From positions 3,720,001 to 3,784,000 of the forward strand of contig NZ_CP114767.1 of NCBI RefSeq assembly GCF_027359925.1: a stretch of DNA of 64,000 nucleotides, read 5' to 3'. The stretch comes from Hymenobacter canadensis. GTDB taxonomy: Bacteria; Bacteroidota; Bacteroidia; Cytophagales; Hymenobacteraceae. Below the pieces are notes generated by a model, which was not told where the DNA came from, did no database searches, and saw only the letters and a program-made list of their open reading frames with translations. Made by a program: the position numbers and the translations under genes. Position 1 is the first letter of the stretch. Every line of letters begins with the position of its first letter. Shown piece after piece: positions 7,778 through 16,189 of this stretch.

Positions 7778-9082
7778 ATGGTGCCCAATACCGCTCGCCC
7801 TTCATCTGCTCAGACTGTACTCGTACTGGCTGCTTTCGCCGCCGAACTACTGCTGTTTTTCTACAGTCGCAATGCCTTTGGGCCGCTGGTGAGCCCCGTG
7901 CTGTATGCGGGGGCATCGGTGCTGTTTACGGTGGCCGCATGGCGGGCCCTGCGTGGGCAACCGTATCTGCTGGGCAGCCAGCAACCGGGCCGTAATGGCC
8001 TCCGCTGGGCATATGTAGCGGCTATGGGGCTGCTGGCCGTGGCCCTCTATCCGCGGGTGCGCGAAATCATCGAGCAGTATCCGGTAGACGTGAAAATGTC
8101 GGACGTGCTGCCGTCCATAGAGGTGTACCTGCGGCGCCTGCAGAACGGCGAGCCAGTGTATGCGCTCATCACCGAATTCGGGTATGATCTGTCGCCGACC
8201 TATCTGCCGATGATGTGGCTGCCGTATCTGCTGCCCGACGCGCTGAACGTGGATTACCGGTGGCTGGGACTGTGGGTGCTGGGCCTGGGGGCACTGCTCT
8301 ACGCCTACCGCCTGGCTGCTACCCGGCCTTCGTTCTACGGTGGGGTTGCCAAGCTGCTGCTGCCGCTGCTGCTGTTCTGGCCGCTGCTGGGGCACGACAC
8401 GCACATTCTGGGCTTGTCTATCGAGACGATGATCATCGGGTACTACTTCATTCTGGCCGCCGGAGTGCTGAGCCAGTCTACTCTGCTGCGGGCCGTAGGG
8501 CTGGTGCTGTGCCTGCTGTCCCGGTTTTCGCTGCTGTTCTGGGTGCCGTTCTACCTGTGGCTCATTTATCGGCACGAGGGACCTAAGCGGGCTTTCTGGC
8601 TGGCGGCGCTGGTGGCATTGGGCATTCTGGGGATTTATATACTGCCGTTTCTGTCAGCCGACTGGTCGGCTTTCATGAAAGGGCAGGGGGCCTACACGGC
8701 GGCGGCGGTAGCAGAGTGGCAGAACAACCTGAATGAACAGGGCCACCCGGCGCAGTTGTTCCGGGGGATAGGGCTGGCCAGCCTGTTCTACACCTATGCC
8801 CCCGGCGACTTTGCCACCCGCATCAATCTGCTCCGGCTGGTGCATATGGTCCTTTCGGTGGGCTCGGTGGCCGCGGTAGCCGCCTGGTACTGGCTCACCC
8901 GTGCCCGGCTCACCCTCGACTACCGGCATCTGGCCCTGCTGGCCCTGAAACTGAATCTGACCTTTTTCTACGCCTTTATTCAGGTTCCCTACGACAACCT
9001 GCTATTGCTGGTGCCTTTTCTATCGGTCTGGATTATTTTGTGTCTGAAGGAACCCGCTCCTGCCGTGGCTGAATCCCGGTAG
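7778..9082 (+). CDS. Multi-pass membrane protein, possible GT-C/GT87-like
   Basis: A 434-residue protein with about ten hydrophobic helices. A loop between about residues 90 and 150 contains DVKMSDVLPSIEVYLRRLQ and a Tyr/Pro-rich segment (PTYLPMMWLPYLLP) reminiscent of lipid-dependent mannosyltransferases. No exact family is recognised. It diverges from the methyltransferase/GT2 pair and precedes a lipoprotein gene, suggesting an envelope-glycan role by context only. Confidence 0.65.
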   Translation: MVPNTARPSSAQTVLVLAAFAAELLLFFYSRNAFGPLVSPVLYAGASVLFTVAAWRALRGQPYLLGSQQPGRNGLRWAYVAAMGLLAVALYPRVREIIEQYPVDVKMSDVLPSIEVYLRRLQNGEPVYALITEFGYDLSPTYLPMMWLPYLLPDALNVDYRWLGLWVLGLGALLYAYRLAATRPSFYGGVAKLLLPLLLFWPLLGHDTHILGLSIETMIIGYYFILAAGVLSQSTLLRAVGLVLCLLSRFSLLFWVPFYLWLIYRHEGPKRAFWLAALVALGILGIYILPFLSADWSAFMKGQGAYTAAAVAEWQNNLNEQGHPAQLFRGIGLASLFYTYAPGDFATRINLLRLVHMVLSVGSVAAVAAWYWLTRARLTLDYRHLALLALKLNLTFFYAFIQVPYDNLLLLVPFLSVWIILCLKEPAPAVAESR

Positions 9083-9111
9083 CATCTGCTGGCAGGCTGC
9101 GTATTTTCCGC

Positions 9112-9119
9112 TAGTTTTG
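9112..9119 (+). promoter_or_regulatory. Candidate -7 box TAGTTTTG
   Basis: Exact TAnnTTTG, about 30 bases before the lipoprotein ATG at 9149. Confidence 0.55.
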
Positions 9120-9148
9120 GGTCCACAATTACTTTTTGTCTCCTTTTT

Positions 9149-9688
9149 ATGAAAAAACTGCTGTACGCGCTTTTGGCAGTGAGCATGGCCTCCTGCGGCG
9201 ATAAAACGGCGGAACTGCCGGCCAATCAACTTGCCGGCAACGACTTCGAATCGGTGGACGGCTGGATGGGCGACAACACGCCAAACTCCCTGACCAAAGA
9301 AAAAGCGCATTCTGGCCGCTACGCACTGAAAGTAGGCCCAGCCGTAGAGTATAGCATGGGCTACAGCAACCTGCTGGGCAAGCTCAGCGCCAGCAAGCTG
9401 CGCAAGATTAAAGTGCAGGCCTGGGTGAACCTGCCCAGCGGCAAAACCGAAGCCGTACTGGTGGCGCAGATAACGGACCCTGCCAATCCGGCCGCAAAAC
9501 CCATTGTCTGGGAGGCCGTGAAGCTGACCGACCAGGTGAAATCGTTCAACAAGTGGGTGGAAGTAGAGAAGGAAATAACCTTGCCCGACAACATCACTTA
9601 CGCCAATAAAATCAGCGTGTATCTGTGGCGTACCGGAGCCGCCGAAGCCGCCTACATCGATGACCTGATTATCAGCAAAAGCGAGTAG
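9149..9688 (+). CDS. Small lipoprotein, carbohydrate-binding-like fold
   Basis: A 179-residue protein whose signal peptide ends in a lipobox-like VSMASC. The body begins NDFESVDGWMG and includes HSGRYALKVG, the pattern of beta-sandwich modules in which a 'gene-end' strand follows a bound-sugar or adhesive domain (CBM_4/9-like). The C-terminal YIDDLIISKSE also fits that fold. It is probably exposed in the periplasm or at the outer membrane. The ligand is unknown. A TAnnTTTG box lies just upstream and a strong terminator follows, so it is probably monocistronic. Confidence 0.7.
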   Translation: MKKLLYALLAVSMASCGDKTAELPANQLAGNDFESVDGWMGDNTPNSLTKEKAHSGRYALKVGPAVEYSMGYSNLLGKLSASKLRKIKVQAWVNLPSGKTEAVLVAQITDPANPAAKPIVWEAVKLTDQVKSFNKWVEVEKEITLPDNITYANKISVYLWRTGAAEAAYIDDLIISKSE

Positions 9689-9712
9689 CAGCCCTTGCGT
9701 GCAGGAGCGAAG

Positions 9713-9758
9713 CGGCTCTTTGGGGTTGGTATTGAGCCATTCCCAAAGAGCCGTTTTG
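9713..9758 (+). terminator. Rho-independent terminator
   Basis: A 12-bp stem (CGGCTCTTTGGG / CCCAAAGAGCCG, 9713-9724 and 9742-9753) followed by TTTTGTT. Confidence 0.8.
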
Positions 9759-9885
9759 TTGTCAGCAACGCTCGTTTTGTTCGTTCTTTAGGGCTATTGG
9801 CTACACCTTGAGCCCAGGCACACCTGTATATCCATAGTATGTTGCCGCCGCTTCTATTGATGGTGGCCTCTGGTTCTTTGCGCTT

Positions 9886-11187
9886 ATGAAGTCACTTGCC
9901 TCCTATCTGCTGATTGTGGTGCTGGCACTGCTAACCGTATTTCAGGCCCGCAAATGGGATGCACACGACGTGCTGATATGGGACATGGCCGGTTACTATC
10001 AGTACCTGTCCAGTCATTTCATTTACGATGACGTGGGCGACGGCACCTACACGGCCGCCGTGCGCGCCCAATACCGCCCCGACCTCGACAGCCGCTACGG
10101 CCTAGTGCCTGCTCCCAACGGCCGGCAGGTGATGAAGTATTCGCTGGGAATGTCGCTGTTTTATGCGCCAGCGTTTTTTCTGGCGCACGGTATTGCCACT
10201 GCATCAGGAGCGGTGAATGATGGCTATTCTCCGCTTTACCAAAAGTCCCTGGTCTTGGTCTGCCTCAGCTACGCTATGCTGGGCTTGTGGCTGTTGCGGG
10301 TTGTGCTACGCCGGTTCTTCGACGATACTACCGTGGCGCTGACCGTCCTGGCCGTGGGGTTGGCAACCAATTTTTTCTGCTACGCCACCTATGAGTCCCC
10401 GATGTCGCACGGCATCTTGTTTCTGCTCAATGCCGCGCTGGTGTTGCTCACGGTCAGGTGGTTGTCGGCTTTTCGTTGGCTTGATGCCGCGTTGCTGGGG
10501 GTGGTGCTGGGCCTGCTTGGGCTGGTACGCGTAACGGAGCTCTGGATGGTGCTGGTGCCGGCGCTTTGGGGGCTTACCTCATGGGCGGCAGTACGGGAGC
10601 GGGCCCGGCAGCTCTGGCAGCACCGCGCCCAGATTGGGCTGGTAGCCGGCATAGCCGGGGCACTGCTGCTGGTGCAGCCCTGGTTCTGGCACAGCGTAGG
10701 CGGTGCCTGGTTTATCGACTCTTACCCCAACGAAAAGTTCGATTTCCGCCACCCGCATCTACTGGATGGTCTTTTCAATCCGCGTAAAGGCTGGCTGATT
10801 TACACCCCGATTATGGGGCTGGCCTTACTCGGAATAGGGATGCTGCGGCGGCAGGTACGGGCCGCGCTGCCGGTGCTGCTGCTGCTGCTGCCGCTGGTGC
10901 TCTACGTCACATGGTCGTGGTGGGACTGGGGCTACGGAGGCAGCTTCAGCCAGCGCCCGCTGATCAGTCTGTATCCGCTGCTGGCGCTGCCGCTGGCCAG
11001 CGTATTCGACCGCTGCCGCCGCTCTTACGCCTTGCTCTACGGTGTGACTTTCGTGCTGCTGCTGTGCATTTTGCTCAATCTCACCCAAACTTGGCAGTAC
11101 TACCGCGGCATTCTCCACTGCTGCGATACCACTTGGGCGATGTACAAGGACCATTTTTTCTGGCTGGAGTGGCCCCCGGCGAAATAG
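9886..11187 (+). CDS. Multi-pass membrane protein, paralogue of the 13658 gene
   Basis: A 433-residue protein with about ten TM helices. After TM1 it has WDMAGYYQYL, whose Asp33 sits where GT-C enzymes place a catalytic acid. The C-terminal half carries PHLLDGLFNPRKGWLIYTP and [13 protein letters not shown], which are nearly identical to the gene at 13658, so the two are clear paralogues. A TTCTTTG element (9870-9876) just before the ATG may be part of a promoter. It probably transfers or handles a lipid-linked sugar; no formal family is recognised. It converges on a GT2 gene. Confidence 0.75.
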   Translation: MKSLASYLLIVVLALLTVFQARKWDAHDVLIWDMAGYYQYLSSHFIYDDVGDGTYTAAVRAQYRPDLDSRYGLVPAPNGRQVMKYSLGMSLFYAPAFFLAHGIATASGAVNDGYSPLYQKSLVLVCLSYAMLGLWLLRVVLRRFFDDTTVALTVLAVGLATNFFCYATYESPMSHGILFLLNAALVLLTVRWLSAFRWLDAALLGVVLGLLGLVRVTELWMVLVPALWGLTSWAAVRERARQLWQHRAQIGLVAGIAGALLLVQPWFWHSVGGAWFIDSYPNEKFDFRHPHLLDGLFNPRKGWLIYTPIMGLALLGIGMLRRQVRAALPVLLLLLPLVLYVTWSWWDWGYGGSFSQRPLISLYPLLALPLASVFDRCRRSYALLYGVTFVLLLCILLNLTQTWQYYRGILHCCDTTWAMYKDHFFWLEWPPAK

Positions 11188-11285
11188 CAAAAGCCAGCGC
11201 CTGATACTCCGATAGCACGAGGCTCCGCATTGTCCGCCGGCGTGCGTCAGCTACGGTAAGCTCACGGCCTCGCTGCCTGTTGTGC

Positions 11286-12008
11286 TTACCCGAACAGTCC
11301 GTACTTCACGATGCAATAAATGGCCCGGAACCCGTCGCGCCAGCCGATTTTCTTGCCCTCGGCGTAGGTGCGGCCGTAGTAGCTGATGCCCACCTCGTAG
11401 ATGCGCACGTCCTTCACCCGCGACACCTTGGCCGTTACCTCGGGCTCGAAGCCGAAGCGGTTTTCCTCCAGCTTCAGACCCTGAATAATGTCGCGGCGGA
11501 ACAGCTTGTAGCACGTCTCCATATCGGTCAGGTTCAGGTCCGTGAACATGTTCGAGAGGAAGGTGAGCATCTTATTGCCGATGCTGTGCCAGAAGAACAG
11601 GATGCGGTGCGGGTTGCCGCCGATGAAGCGGGAGCCGAACACCACGTCGGCGAAGCCCTTCAGAATAGGCTTGAGCAGGCGGTTGTATTCCTCAGGGTCA
11701 TATTCCAGGTCGGCATCCTGAATGATAACGTAGTCGCCGGTCGCTTCCCGGATGCCGGTGTGCAGCGCCGCGCCTTTGCCCTTGTTCACGGGGTGCTGCA
11801 GCAGCCGCAGCCCCATTTCGGGGTATAGGGCCGCATACGCCTCAATGGCCTGCACCGAGTTGTCGGTGGAGCAGTCGTTCACCAGAATAATCTCCTTCTT
11901 GATGTCGTTGACCAGCTTCAGCTCCCGCAGCAGATCCAGGATCTGGTGAATGGTGCGGCCCTCGTTATAAACCGGAATGACGATAGAGAGCTTGTCGATG
12001 TGTACCAA
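11286..12008 (-). CDS. Family 2 glycosyltransferase, dolichyl/polyprenyl-phosphate mannosyltransferase-like
   Basis: A 240-residue single-domain GT-A enzyme: [11 protein letters not shown] at the start, [23 protein letters not shown], the donor motif [21 protein letters not shown] and a DMETCYKLF acceptor-side motif. This layout matches DPM1-like enzymes that transfer mannose or glucose to a polyprenyl phosphate. No ATG exists before the first beta strand; a TTG at 12008 is the only reasonable start. A TACTTTTG box at 12035-12042 leaves a leader of about 20 bases, which supports it. It lacks the C-terminal TM hairpin of the other GT2 (5941-6879). Confidence 0.85.
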   Translation of the reverse strand: MVHIDKLSIVIPVYNEGRTIHQILDLLRELKLVNDIKKEIILVNDCSTDNSVQAIEAYAALYPEMGLRLLQHPVNKGKGAALHTGIREATGDYVIIQDADLEYDPEEYNRLLKPILKGFADVVFGSRFIGGNPHRILFFWHSIGNKMLTFLSNMFTDLNLTDMETCYKLFRRDIIQGLKLEENRFGFEPEVTAKVSRVKDVRIYEVGISYYGRTYAEGKKIGWRDGFRAIYCIVKYGLFG

Positions 12009-12034
12009 AGGGAAGTAGGGTTAGCGGAGAGCAG

Positions 12035-12042
12035 GCAAAAGT
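12035..12042 (-). promoter_or_regulatory. Candidate -7 box TACTTTTG
   Basis: Exact TAnnTTTG on the minus strand, 27 bases before the TTG start of the GT2 gene. Confidence 0.6.
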
Positions 12043-12072
12043 AGGGTAAATGGCTTAATGGTAGAATTGAAT

Positions 12073-12176
12073 GTTGCGCGAAGCTTTGTGTGCGCGCACG
12101 GACGCACCATATTCCTGCCCGGTAGGGCCGGATACTCGCTTTGCTCGTTCGCGCAGCAGAAGCTTCGCGCCACTTC
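12073..12176. repeat. Imperfect inverted repeat in intergenic region
   Basis: Left arm TTGCGCGAAGCTTTGTG and right arm (as reverse complement) GGCGCGAAGCTTCTGCTG flank a spacer containing GGTAGGGCCGGATACTCGC. It fills most of the 180-base gap between the GT2 and SDR genes. Confidence 0.6.
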
Positions 12177-12187
12177 CCGTCGTTCCT

Positions 12188-12973
12188 TTACAGGCTGCCG
12201 GTGCGGCCGCCGTCTACGGGCACGTTGGTGCCGTTGATGTAGCCGGCCGCGGCCGACGCCAGAAAGGCTACGGCGGCCGCCACTTCTTCGGCCTGCGCAA
12301 AGCGGCCGGCCGGAATCAGCTTCAGCATGCTAGCCTCAATTTCCTCGGTGGTCTGGCCAGTCTGGGTGCTTTTCTTCTCGATGAGCGAGGTGTGGCGCTG
12401 GGTGAGCGTGGCCCCGGGCAGCACGTTGTTGACGGTGATGCCGTGCGGGCCCAGCTCGTTGGCCAGCGTTTTGGCCCAGCTGGCCACCGCTCCCCGGATG
12501 GTGTTGCTCACGCCCAGCCCCGGCAGCGGCTGCTTCACCGAAGTGCTGATGATGTTGATGATGCGCCCGTGCCGGCGCGCTTGCATGGCCGGCACCACGG
12601 CCTGCGCCAGCAGGTGGTTGCACACCAGATGCTGCTCAAAGGCGGCCCGAAAGGCCTCTACCGGGGCCTCCAGAATAGGTCCACCCGCCGGCCCACCGGT
12701 GTTGTTGACGAGGATGTGGAAGCCTTCGGGGTGCTGCTGGAGATAGGCGTGCACTACCTGGCGCACCTCGTCGGGCTGCGCAAAATCGGCGACGAGGTAG
12801 TGGTGCTGCTGGCCGTGGGGCGTGGGCAGGGCCGCGGCCGCCTCGCGCAGGCTGGCTTCGTTGCGGGCCAGCAGCACGACGGTGGCGCCGCGGCGCGCCA
12901 GCTCTTCGGCCACGGCCCGGCCGATGCCTTGCGTGCTGCCGCCCACCAGGGCGCGTTGGGAGAGGAGGTCCAT
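12188..12973 (-). CDS. Atypical SDR-family oxidoreductase in kynurenine neighbourhood
   Basis: A 261-residue Rossmann protein: GGSTQGIGRAVAEELARRG nucleotide site, LVADFAQPDE, VNNTGGPAGG in place of the usual NNAG, IINIISTS for the active-site Ser, and C-terminal YINGTNVPVDGGRTGSL. Where classical SDRs have YxxxK, this protein reads SNTIRGAVAS, so both the catalytic Tyr and Lys appear replaced. The ATG at 12973 is chosen because it directly precedes the Rossmann beta1. It is divergent from the 3-HAA dioxygenase gene (147-base gap), suggesting shared regulation, but its substrate is unknown. It could be a binding or structural protein rather than a dehydrogenase. Confidence 0.8.
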   Translation of the reverse strand: MDLLSQRALVGGSTQGIGRAVAEELARRGATVVLLARNEASLREAAAALPTPHGQQHHYLVADFAQPDEVRQVVHAYLQQHPEGFHILVNNTGGPAGGPILEAPVEAFRAAFEQHLVCNHLLAQAVVPAMQARRHGRIINIISTSVKQPLPGLGVSNTIRGAVASWAKTLANELGPHGITVNNVLPGATLTQRHTSLIEKKSTQTGQTTEEIEASMLKLIPAGRFAQAEEVAAAVAFLASAAAGYINGTNVPVDGGRTGSL

Positions 12974-13120
12974 AGAAACGGGGTGGAGAGGTGAAGAGGG
13001 GCAAATTACGGGGAGAGCTGCAACGGACAATGCAGCAAGTGGCTTTATCATAGAATCGGCCAAACGCCTACATTCGTACTCCCACCCGTTTCCTGGTCCA
13101 CCCATTCACCACCCACCACT

Positions 13121-13657
13121 ATGCCTGTCGCCCGCCCCTTCAACCTGCAGCACTGGATTGACGAACACCGCCATCTGCTCAAGCCGCCTGTCGGCAACCA
13201 GCAGGTGTTTCTCGACAACAAAGACTTCATTGTGATGGTAGTTGGCGGCCCCAACGCCCGCAAAGACTACCACGTGGACGAAGGCGAGGAGTTGTTTCTG
13301 CAGATCGAAGGCGACATTGTGGTGAAGATCATCGAGGATGGTCAGCCGGTGGATATCCACATCAAGGCCGGCGACATGTTTCTGCTGCCGCCCAATGTGC
13401 CGCACTCGCCGCGGCGGCCGGCTGGCACGGTAGGGGTGGTGCTGGAGCGCTACCGCACGGCCGGCGAGCTGGACGGCTTCCAATGGTACTGCGAAAACTG
13501 CGGCCACAAGCTCTACGAGGAGTACGCCGAAATCACGGACATCGTGAGCCAGCTGCCGCCCATCATGAACCGGTTCTGGCAGGATGAGCACAAGCGCACC
13601 TGCCAAGTGTGCGGCACTGTAATGGCGCCTCCCGCGCCGGTAGTGGCTCCGGAGTAG
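13121..13657 (+). CDS. nbaC: 3-hydroxyanthranilate 3,4-dioxygenase
   Basis: A 178-residue cupin enzyme that opens the ring of 3-hydroxyanthranilate to 2-amino-3-carboxymuconate semialdehyde. The iron ligands fall exactly at the positions known in the Cupriavidus enzyme: H51 and E57 in YHVDEGEE and H95 in PHSPRRP, with substrate arginines R47 and R99. The two CxxC pairs (YCENC near 124 and TCQVC near 163) form the rubredoxin-like second metal site of bacterial HAOs. The next gene starts at the base after its stop codon, so it is co-transcribed with a membrane protein gene. A near-consensus TACATTCG (13069-13076) may be its -7 box. Confidence 0.95.
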   Translation: MPVARPFNLQHWIDEHRHLLKPPVGNQQVFLDNKDFIVMVVGGPNARKDYHVDEGEELFLQIEGDIVVKIIEDGQPVDIHIKAGDMFLLPPNVPHSPRRPAGTVGVVLERYRTAGELDGFQWYCENCGHKLYEEYAEITDIVSQLPPIMNRFWQDEHKRTCQVCGTVMAPPAPVVAPE

Positions 13658-14971
13658 ATGCGGGCTTCTGGTTATCTGCTCCTGCTGACGGGTGCGCTAC
13701 TGGCGCTGCTCATGTTTCAGAAGCGCCATTGGAAGCCGCTGGAAGTGTTCGACACGGACCCCGGCGGCTACTACGTGTACCTGCCCTCGGCCTTTATCTA
13801 CCACGACCTGGCCCGCGCCGACTCGCTGGAAATCCTGCACCGCACATACAAGCCCGGTACTGAGGTGAACATCGGGTTGGTGCCGGTGCCGGAGCGGGGC
13901 GGCTACATCACCAAGTACCCGCTGGGCGTGGCCCTGGCCGATGTGCCGTGGTTTTTGGGCGCGCACCTCTACGCCGGAATGTCGGCGGGGCGCTACGCCC
14001 CCGACGGCTTCTCGCGGCCCTACCAGCAGATTATTATGGTGGCCGGGCTGGCGCACGCGCTGCTGGGGCTGTGGGTGCTGCGGAAGCTGCTGCGCCGCTG
14101 CTTCCCCGCCGATGAGCCCACCGTAGCCTGGGCGCTGGCTGCCATCGGCCTGGGCACCAATCTGTTTTGCTATGCCAGCCTGGAGGCGGCTATGGCGCAT
14201 GCGCCGCTGTTTCTGTGGCAGGCGTCGCTGCTGTATTGCACGGCTCGCTGGTATGAGAGCCGGCAACCTCGATTTCTGCTGGGCATCGGGCTGTTTCTGG
14301 GGCTGGCGGTGCTCACGCGCCCCACCGAAATCCTCTACGCGCTGGTGCCGCTGCTCTGGGGCCTGACTTCCGTAGCCGACCTGCGGGCCCGGGTGGCGCT
14401 CTGGTGGCAGCACCGCGGCCCGCTGCTGGCGGCCGGACTGGTGTTTGGGCTGGTGGCGGGCCTGCAGCCGCTGTTCTGGCGCGCTACCACCGGGCACTGG
14501 CTGTTCTATTCCTACCGCAACGAGCACTTCGACTTCCTGCATCCGCATTTGCTGGATGGGCTGCTGAGCTTCCGCAAAGGCTGGCTATTATATACGCCGC
14601 TGGCCGGGCTGGCGCTGCTGGGCGTGGTGGGGGCACTGCGGCGGCAGCTGGCTGCGGCCTGGCTGCCGGCGCTGACCACGGTCGTGGTGGTGGTGTACGT
14701 CACGTTCAGCTGGGAGCAGTGGTGGTACGGCGGCGGCTTCAGTGCCCGGCCGCTCATCAGTTTGTATCCGCTGCTGGCGCTGGGGCTGGCGGCGCTGCTG
14801 GTGCGCGCCCGTACCCATGGCCGCCCCGCCTACACGCTGCTACGGACCTTGCTGGTGCTGGGCATCGTGCTGAATTTGTGGCAGACCCGGCAGTACGGCG
14901 CCGGAATTATAAGCTGGGACGGCACCACCGCAGACGCGTATTTCAGCCACTTTTTCGATGTGAAGCTGTAG
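13658..14971 (+). CDS. Multi-pass membrane protein, paralogue of the 9886 gene
   Basis: A 437-residue protein with about ten TM helices and the same signatures as the gene at 9886: [20 protein letters not shown] after TM1, [20 protein letters not shown], and [13 protein letters not shown] near the end. The ATG abuts the stop codon of the 3-HAA dioxygenase gene with no gap, so translation is probably coupled. A GT-C-like role is inferred. Why such a protein is coupled to a kynurenine enzyme is not explained by the sequence. Confidence 0.75.
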   Translation: MRASGYLLLLTGALLALLMFQKRHWKPLEVFDTDPGGYYVYLPSAFIYHDLARADSLEILHRTYKPGTEVNIGLVPVPERGGYITKYPLGVALADVPWFLGAHLYAGMSAGRYAPDGFSRPYQQIIMVAGLAHALLGLWVLRKLLRRCFPADEPTVAWALAAIGLGTNLFCYASLEAAMAHAPLFLWQASLLYCTARWYESRQPRFLLGIGLFLGLAVLTRPTEILYALVPLLWGLTSVADLRARVALWWQHRGPLLAAGLVFGLVAGLQPLFWRATTGHWLFYSYRNEHFDFLHPHLLDGLLSFRKGWLLYTPLAGLALLGVVGALRRQLAAAWLPALTTVVVVVYVTFSWEQWWYGGGFSARPLISLYPLLALGLAALLVRARTHGRPAYTLLRTLLVLGIVLNLWQTRQYGAGIISWDGTTADAYFSHFFDVKL

Positions 14972-14989
14972 CATAAGCTTCAGCTTGTG

Positions 14990-15104
14990 CCGGGGCCTCA
15001 CCCCAACCCCTCTCCCGAAGAGAGGGGCTCTAACTCTAAAAATTAAAAAGTTAGTTCCCCCCTCTCTTTGGGAGAGGGGGCTAGGGGGTGAGGCCCCGGT
15101 GCTA
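14990..15104. repeat. Inverted repeat, CCTCACCCC type
   Basis: Arms of about 40 bp (near 14992-15030 and 15058-15101) contain GGGGCCTCACCCC and CCCTCTCCC on the left with their complements on the right, around an A/T-rich loop. The motif is of a kind seen between genes in many bacterial phyla. It lies between the membrane-protein gene and the decarboxylase gene, and could terminate or attenuate read-through. Confidence 0.8.
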
Positions 15105-15137
15105 GCTAAACCACTAACTCTCTCTAACCTCCCGCCT

Positions 15138-16163
15138 GTGCTGTCCGTCGATATCCATACCCACATTCTGCCGGAGCGCTGGCCCGATCTGCGCGAGCGG
15201 TACGGCTATGGCGGCTTCATCCGGCTGGAGCACCACAAGCCCTGCTGTGCGCGCATGATGCAGGACGACAAGTTCTTCCGCGAAATCCAGGACAACTGCT
15301 GGGACCCTGAAGTGCGGCTGCGCGAGTACGACCAGTTTGGGGTGCAGGTGCAGGTGCTCAGCACCGTGCCCGTGATGTTCAGCTACTGGGCCCGCCCCCA
15401 CGATGCCCTCGACCTGAGCCAACTGCTCAACGACCACATTGCCGGCGTGGTGCAGCGCTACCCCAGCCGCTTCGTGGGCCTCGGCACCGTGCCGATGCAG
15501 GCCCCCGACCTGGCCGTGCGGGAGCTGGAGCGGTGCATTCAACTCGGGCTGGCCGGCATCCAGATCGGCTCGCATGTCAACGACTGGAACCTGGACGCGC
15601 CCGAGCTGTTCGAGGTGTTTCAGGCGGCCGAGGAACTGGGCGCCTGCGTGTTTGTGCACCCCTGGGACATGATGGCGCAGCAGAAAATGCCCAAATACTG
15701 GCTGCCCTGGCTGGTGGGGATGCCCGCCGAAAGCACCCTGGCGCTTTGCTCGCTGGTGTTTGGCGGCGTGCTGGAGCGGCTGCCGAAGCTGCGGGTGGCT
15801 GTGGCCCACGGCGGCGGCACCTTCGCCAGCACCATCGGCCGCATCGAGCACGGCTTCAAGGTGCGCCCCGACCTGTGCGCCGTCGACAACCCCGTGAACC
15901 CGCGCGACTACCTGGGCCGCTTCTGGGTGGACTCGCTGGTGCACGACCCACTGATGCTGGACTACCTGGTGAAAACCCTCGGGCCCGACAAAATCACGCT
16001 CGGCACCGACTACCCGTTTCCGTTGGGCGAGCTGGTGCCGGGCGAGCTGATTGCCAGCATGCCCTTCTCAGCCGATCTGAAGGCCCAAATTCTGGGCCAG
16101 AACGCGCTGGACTGGCTGGGTTTGCCCGAGGCGCAGGTGGCCCAAATTCTGGCGGGCCGATAG
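15138..16163 (+). CDS. 2-amino-3-carboxymuconate-6-semialdehyde decarboxylase (ACMSD)
   Basis: A 341-residue amidohydrolase-fold metal enzyme that decarboxylates ACMS to 2-aminomuconate semialdehyde. Ligands are visible as H7-x-H9 ([10 protein letters not shown]), H174 (VHPWDMM), H224 (AHGGG) and D291 ([10 protein letters not shown]); the last three match the human enzyme numbering exactly. [14 protein letters not shown] follows the first strand as in the family. No ATG is available; the GTG at 15138 gives the length usual for the family (about 335), whereas an upstream ATG would translate through the inverted repeat. Kynureninase follows after 26 bases. Confidence 0.93.
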   Translation: MLSVDIHTHILPERWPDLRERYGYGGFIRLEHHKPCCARMMQDDKFFREIQDNCWDPEVRLREYDQFGVQVQVLSTVPVMFSYWARPHDALDLSQLLNDHIAGVVQRYPSRFVGLGTVPMQAPDLAVRELERCIQLGLAGIQIGSHVNDWNLDAPELFEVFQAAEELGACVFVHPWDMMAQQKMPKYWLPWLVGMPAESTLALCSLVFGGVLERLPKLRVAVAHGGGTFASTIGRIEHGFKVRPDLCAVDNPVNPRDYLGRFWVDSLVHDPLMLDYLVKTLGPDKITLGTDYPFPLGELVPGELIASMPFSADLKAQILGQNALDWLGLPEAQVAQILAGR

Positions 16164-16176
16164 GCCGCAGGCACCG

Positions 16177-16184
16177 TATCTTTG
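16177..16184 (+). promoter_or_regulatory. Candidate -7 box TATCTTTG close to kynU start
   Basis: Exact TAnnTTTG in the 26-base gap between the ACMSD and kynureninase genes, ending 6 bases before the ATG. If used, the transcript would be leaderless or nearly so. Confidence 0.5.
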
Positions 16185-16189
16185 CCCTG

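Noticed and set aside
15533..16189. Upstream extension of the kynureninase frame
   Set aside because: It overlaps the ACMSD gene in another frame and is Arg/Gly/Ala-rich; kynureninases start close to the ATG at 16190.
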